Of a stretch of 18,732 bases of DNA, positions 16,522-18,732 are shown piece after piece. The stretch lies in NCBI GenBank assembly GCA_003647525.1, contig QMMZ01000004.1, positions 1-18,732 of the forward strand. Reading direction: 5' to 3'. This stretch comes from Deltaproteobacteria bacterium (GTDB lineage: Bacteria; Desulfobacterota; Desulfobacteria; Desulfobacterales; ETH-SRB1). A program made the translations under genes and the position numbers. The notes under the pieces are model-generated. The model made no database searches, was not told the origin of the DNA, and saw only the letters and a program-made list of their open reading frames with translations. Within the stretch, counting starts at the first letter, position 1. The number at the start of each line of letters is the position of its first letter.

Positions 16522-16586
16522 ATGATACGCTTGTTTTCTTCATTGAAAATCTTATTCAGGCTGTCTTTGATTTGTTTGATGTCCAT
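16515..16586 (-). pseudogene. pglZ: pglZ start fragment: authentic N-terminus cut by frameshifting deletion
   Basis: An ATG at 16584-16586, preceded by AAGGA about 9 bases upstream, reads MDIKQIKDSLNKIFNEENKR then IIT and stops at TAA 16515-16517. The first 22 residues are a typical PglZ N-terminus, in which RII would normally continue with an FW-D-E type strand. Immediately at the junction (about 16519) the sequence instead continues, one frame over, with residues that belong some 75-85 positions later. The start lies 47 bases after the toxin stop codon, the natural place for pglZ in the operon. Confidence 0.85.
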
Positions 16587-16633
16587 AAGACAGGTCCTTG
16601 CTCTATTTGCCTCGTTGGGAACGAGATTAAAAG

Positions 16634-16894
16634 TTACTTATAGATATCTCCCCGAGGGCCTATATGGTCAACGTATACGATGTCATTCTCCTCATCATAC
16701 CAGAAAATAATCCGCATATCTCCCAATCGAATTCTGTGATAGCCCGCCCATTCACCGGCCATTTGTATAACTCCCGGCAATCCCAATGGATCTTTCCCAA
16801 CCTGTTCAATGGCCTTTTTTACACGATTCTTTCGATCCCGTGGAAGCTTTTTGAGATAGTTCGCAGCGCGGCGATGTACGATTATTTTACTCAT
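16634..16894 (-). CDS. RelE/ParE-family toxin
   Basis: The 86-residue basic protein begins MSKIIVHRRAANYLKKLPRD and contains YHRIRLGDMRIIFWYD and a C-terminal IGPRGDIYK, the pattern of the RelE/ParE fold in which conserved basic residues and the terminal Tyr/Lys contact mRNA in the ribosome. Family members are mRNA interferases (RelE) or gyrase poisons (ParE); this one looks RelE-like. Its ATG overlaps the antitoxin stop by one base (TGATG), so they are coupled. The frame is complete and without lesions, unlike all three BREX genes around it. pglZ starts 47 bases downstream. Confidence 0.88.
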   Translation of the reverse strand: MSKIIVHRRAANYLKKLPRDRKNRVKKAIEQVGKDPLGLPGVIQMAGEWAGYHRIRLGDMRIIFWYDEENDIVYVDHIGPRGDIYK

Positions 16895-17094
16895 CAGATT
16901 GAATCCAATTCAACATAGGCGCTTTTATTCCCAGCTTCTCTATCTTTGCGCGCCTGTTTGAGATTATCAATCGCATTGCTATCCAAATCCAGACCTAACA
17001 TCTCTTCAATTTTCTTAAAATCCTCCCAGAGAATAATTACCTCCTTTGGATCGCCATGCTCATCTACAACAAATTTCTTGTTTATTGTTATCAT
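16894..17094 (-). CDS. Antitoxin of RelE/ParE-type pair (Phd/YefM-like)
   Basis: The 66-residue protein starts at an ATG (17092-17094) with a strong AAAGGAGG a few bases upstream. MITINKKFVVDEHGDPKEVI, then ILWEDFKKIEEMLGLDL, is the usual short beta strand, turn and helix of Phd/YefM-like antitoxins, with an acidic, disordered C-terminal part (KQARKDREAGNKSAYVELDS) that would wrap the toxin. The frame is open further upstream to 17160, but those codons are pglX C-terminal DNA in another frame. The start is one base after the pglX stop codon and its ribosome binding site lies in the last pglX codons, so it is translationally coupled to pglX. Confidence 0.85.
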   Translation of the reverse strand: MITINKKFVVDEHGDPKEVIILWEDFKKIEEMLGLDLDSNAIDNLKQARKDREAGNKSAYVELDSI

Positions 17095-17095
17095 A

Positions 17096-17341
17096 TCATC
17101 CTCCTTTTTTCTTCCCTGCAATTGCCTCTTTTTGAGCCAGAAGATTTCCGAATTTGCCATAATTTACTTTAACCCCGTCATCAAGATCCAGCGATATTTT
17201 CATGTCCGCATAGTGCCTTAATTCATCATCGAATGCAGAAAGCTCCCCCCGCTTTTTCTTTAATACATCTATCTCTTTCTGAATCTTTCTCTGAGCAGAC
17301 GCTGTGGCTGCTGCATTTTTTTCATGCTCAAGGAATTCTAT
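17096..17341 (-). pseudogene. pglX: pglX fragment 3: C-terminal end after in-frame TGA
   Basis: Directly after a TGA at 17342-17344 and in the same frame, the minus strand reads IEFLEHEKNAAATASAQRKI, QKEIDVLKKKRGELSAFDDE, LRHYADMKISLDLDDGVKVN, YGKFGNLLAQKEAIAGKKKG and stops at TGA 17096-17098. This coiled-coil helix followed by DLDDGVKVNYGKFG is the conserved C-terminus of BREX PglX methyltransferases. Intact homologs have a basic residue (Arg) where the TGA sits, so a CGA to TGA transition is the simplest explanation. The fragment has no start codon and no function by itself except that its last codons carry the antitoxin ribosome binding site. Confidence 0.88.
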
Positions 17342-18130
17342 TCAGGCATTGAAATTCCCCTGAAGTGGCGTTATGTATGCACTGCGCATTCTTGATAAAG
17401 TGGATTCATTATACCGGTGCAGATAAACCAGGCATTCAAAAGCCTTTTGTTTGCCGCTGGAAAAGAGCCAGTAGATGGGGCGTTTCTTGTATGTTTTGAG
17501 ATGATCTTTAAAGAAGCCTGCGCTCAGGTATCGTCGAATGGTGTCGATTGGAGCCTCATTGTTTTTTGGCTTCAGACTATCGGCAATGAATTTTAAATTT
17601 TCATCAAGGGTTTCGGGAGACCATGCAACCTTGATTGATTCGATAAAACGGTTTGTTGCGTCATCATCAAACCAGTCCATGTCCATGATTGGAATGATAC
17701 CGTCATCATCGGCAGGGAATGTTTTATACTTTGATGGATCAAATCCTTCATTGTTGCTGTTGGCATAGATTAAGCATGGTTGATCAAGACTGTAACGGCC
17801 CATCATACAGCCGATGGCGTAGGAAATCAGCTCCTTTATTGTATCAGCCAGCATCAGAGCTTCCAGTTCTTCTTCCAAGCGTTGCATTTCAAGTGTCATG
17901 TTGCGCCAGTAGGCGCGGAGTTTTATATAAGTATCCTTGAGTGTGGACAGACGGTAGTCAGGGTGCAGAATGAGGAAATTTGTGAAGTCCCAGGAGGTTT
18001 CGAAGGAGTCCCAGTCTGATTTAGCTATTTTGATTATGTGATCCCATTCAAAATCAACTTTTTTAAACGCTTCCGTATTTATGGGCAATTTCCGTATATC
18101 GCCAACCTGAAAGTTCAATGTTGGATTTAT
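17342..18130 (-). pseudogene. pglX: pglX fragment 2: specificity/C-terminal region
   Basis: The frame reads INPTLNFQVGDIRKLPIN, later LILHPDYRLSTLKDTYIK, LEEELEALMLADTIKELISY, DDDGIIPIMDMDWFDDDATN, IRRYLSAGFFKDHLKTYKKR and PIYWLFSSGKQKAFECLVYL, ending RSAYITPLQGNFNA before TGA. These are hallmark PglX segments: NPTLNFQVGDI closes the target-recognition part and PIYW.FSSGKQKAF..L.YLHRY is the signature of the C-terminal domain. PglX is the BREX adenine methyltransferase that marks host DNA. It is joined to fragment 1 by a one-base frame change at about 18130 and to fragment 3 by an in-frame stop. The TTG at 18118 is not a real start. Confidence 0.92.
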
Positions 18131-18630
18131 ATGGCTATAAAATTTTTAGTCAGGTTTGAACATAGAAAACCTTGGAGTTTATTCATTGATAAATCAGGGA
18201 ATATCATTGACCCGCCAACATCAAATATGAACCCTTCAAAAACTCTTCTTGCACTAAATCCAAAACTGGAGATCAATCCATACGTTATTCCTTCGCGGAA
18301 GTAGAATCGTTTTGCTCTGACAGGGGCGCCGGAATAATCCAGCGGCAAATTGGAATAAGCATGAATATCTTTACCGCCCTTAAACCAATTTACTATGTAT
18401 TCATTATTTCCATACCACTTTCCATACCCGCCACCTTTATTGTAGGGGAACCATTTGTATGCAGATTCAAAAGCTTGCTCAGGGGTAATCATTCTATATC
18501 CAAAACCCTTATTGCTCACCTCGTACCAGGCCCTCAAAAACAAATCGTTGTTGCACGTGGCAAGCCCCTGTTTTATATCTGCTAACAAATTAAGGGATTT
18601 GTTTTTATTAAAAATTTGTATCCTATTCAA
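18127..18630 (-). pseudogene. pglX: pglX fragment 1: target-recognition region, 5' part missing
   Basis: PglX similarity starts near RIQIFNKNKSLNLLADIKQG (about 18624) and continues ATCNNDLFLRAWYEVSNKGF, ESAYKWFPYNKGGGYGKWYG, NNEYIVNWFKGGKDIHAYSN, GAPVRAKRFYFREGITYGLI, VFEGFIFDVGGSMIFPDLS and NLTKNFIAI, then TAA at 18127-18129. Restoring one A here would give NFIAI-INPTLNF and rejoin fragment 2, so this is a -1 frameshift. Upstream of about 18630 the residues stop looking like PglX, and the frame meets two TAA codons at 18721-18726. The methyltransferase core with its NPPY motif, about 600 residues, is therefore not continuous with this fragment. Confidence 0.9.
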
Positions 18631-18707
18631 ATTTCGTGGTATCTGACCAAAATAGTGCATGAAAATCAAAGAAAATTTCAAAAAAAGTGCTTCTGGGGGT
18701 AGACAAA

Positions 18708-18732
18708 ATGAAAAATGAGATTATTATGAAGA
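18708..18732 (+). other. Possible start of a plus-strand gene, cut by window edge
   Basis: An ATG at 18708-18710, preceded by a purine-rich GGGGGTAGA, reads MKNEIIMK to the edge. It lies about 80 bases from where pglX similarity ends and points the opposite way, as a transposase gene of an element inserted in pglX would. Eight codons are too few to identify it. Confidence 0.2.

Noticed and set aside
16895..17160. Longer antitoxin starting at 17160
   Set aside because: The upstream codons are the pglX C-terminus in another frame; AGGAGG sits just before the ATG at 17094.
17342..17344. TGA in pglX as a selenocysteine codon
   Set aside because: The conserved residue there is basic, not cysteine; no SECIS-like hairpin is evident just downstream, and the gene has other lesions.

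Overview
The window looks like an accessory stretch of chromosome from a Gram-negative bacterium, most likely a Desulfobacterota (Desulfobacteraceae-like) lineage. This is inferred from the gene families, strong AGGAGG-type ribosome binding sites and moderate-to-low GC; nothing here, such as an rRNA, proves the taxon.

Layout. (1) Positions 1-2365, minus strand: a decayed orphan groES, a small zinc-ribbon protein, a wrecked ABC ATPase remnant, then an intact MoxR AAA+ ATPase and a DUF58 protein cut by the window edge. (2) Positions 2827-4359, plus strand: three consecutive HSP20 small heat-shock proteins ending at a strong intrinsic terminator (4369-4412). (3) Positions 4724-9890, plus strand: a four-gene peptide/microcin C-type ABC importer (YejB-like and YejE-like permeases plus two separate OppD/OppF-type ATPases), with a candidate sigma70 promoter in front and a 277-bp inverted-repeat element between the second permease and the first ATPase. 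No substrate-binding protein is present. (4) Positions 10009-11730, minus strand: a strange 573-residue Lys/Ala-rich protein with a histone-H1-like tail, a duplicated ~60-residue block, about 16-17 AAAEK pentads, one membrane helix and a C-terminal domain. (5) Positions 12218-18630, minus strand: the 3' half of a type I BREX phage-defence operon in the order pglX - antitoxin - toxin - pglZ - brxL.

The main result is in region 5. All three BREX genes are broken, each in more than one way or by a large lesion. pglX has lost its methyltransferase half (at least within the window), carries a -1 frameshift and has a TGA where Arg is expected. pglZ has an out-of-frame deletion near its N-terminus. 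brxL has an in-frame TAA after about 67 codons and an out-of-frame internal deletion before its Lon-like domain. The type II toxin-antitoxin pair coupled to the end of pglX is intact. A 144-bp element with terminal inverted repeats sits exactly between the pglZ stop codon and the brxL ribosome binding site. This reads as a dead BREX island in which the addiction module survives.

The same lesion type (an internal deletion with loss of frame) also occurs in the ABC ATPase remnant at 1550-1754. Either this is a decaying region or, less likely, an assembly problem; read mapping would decide.
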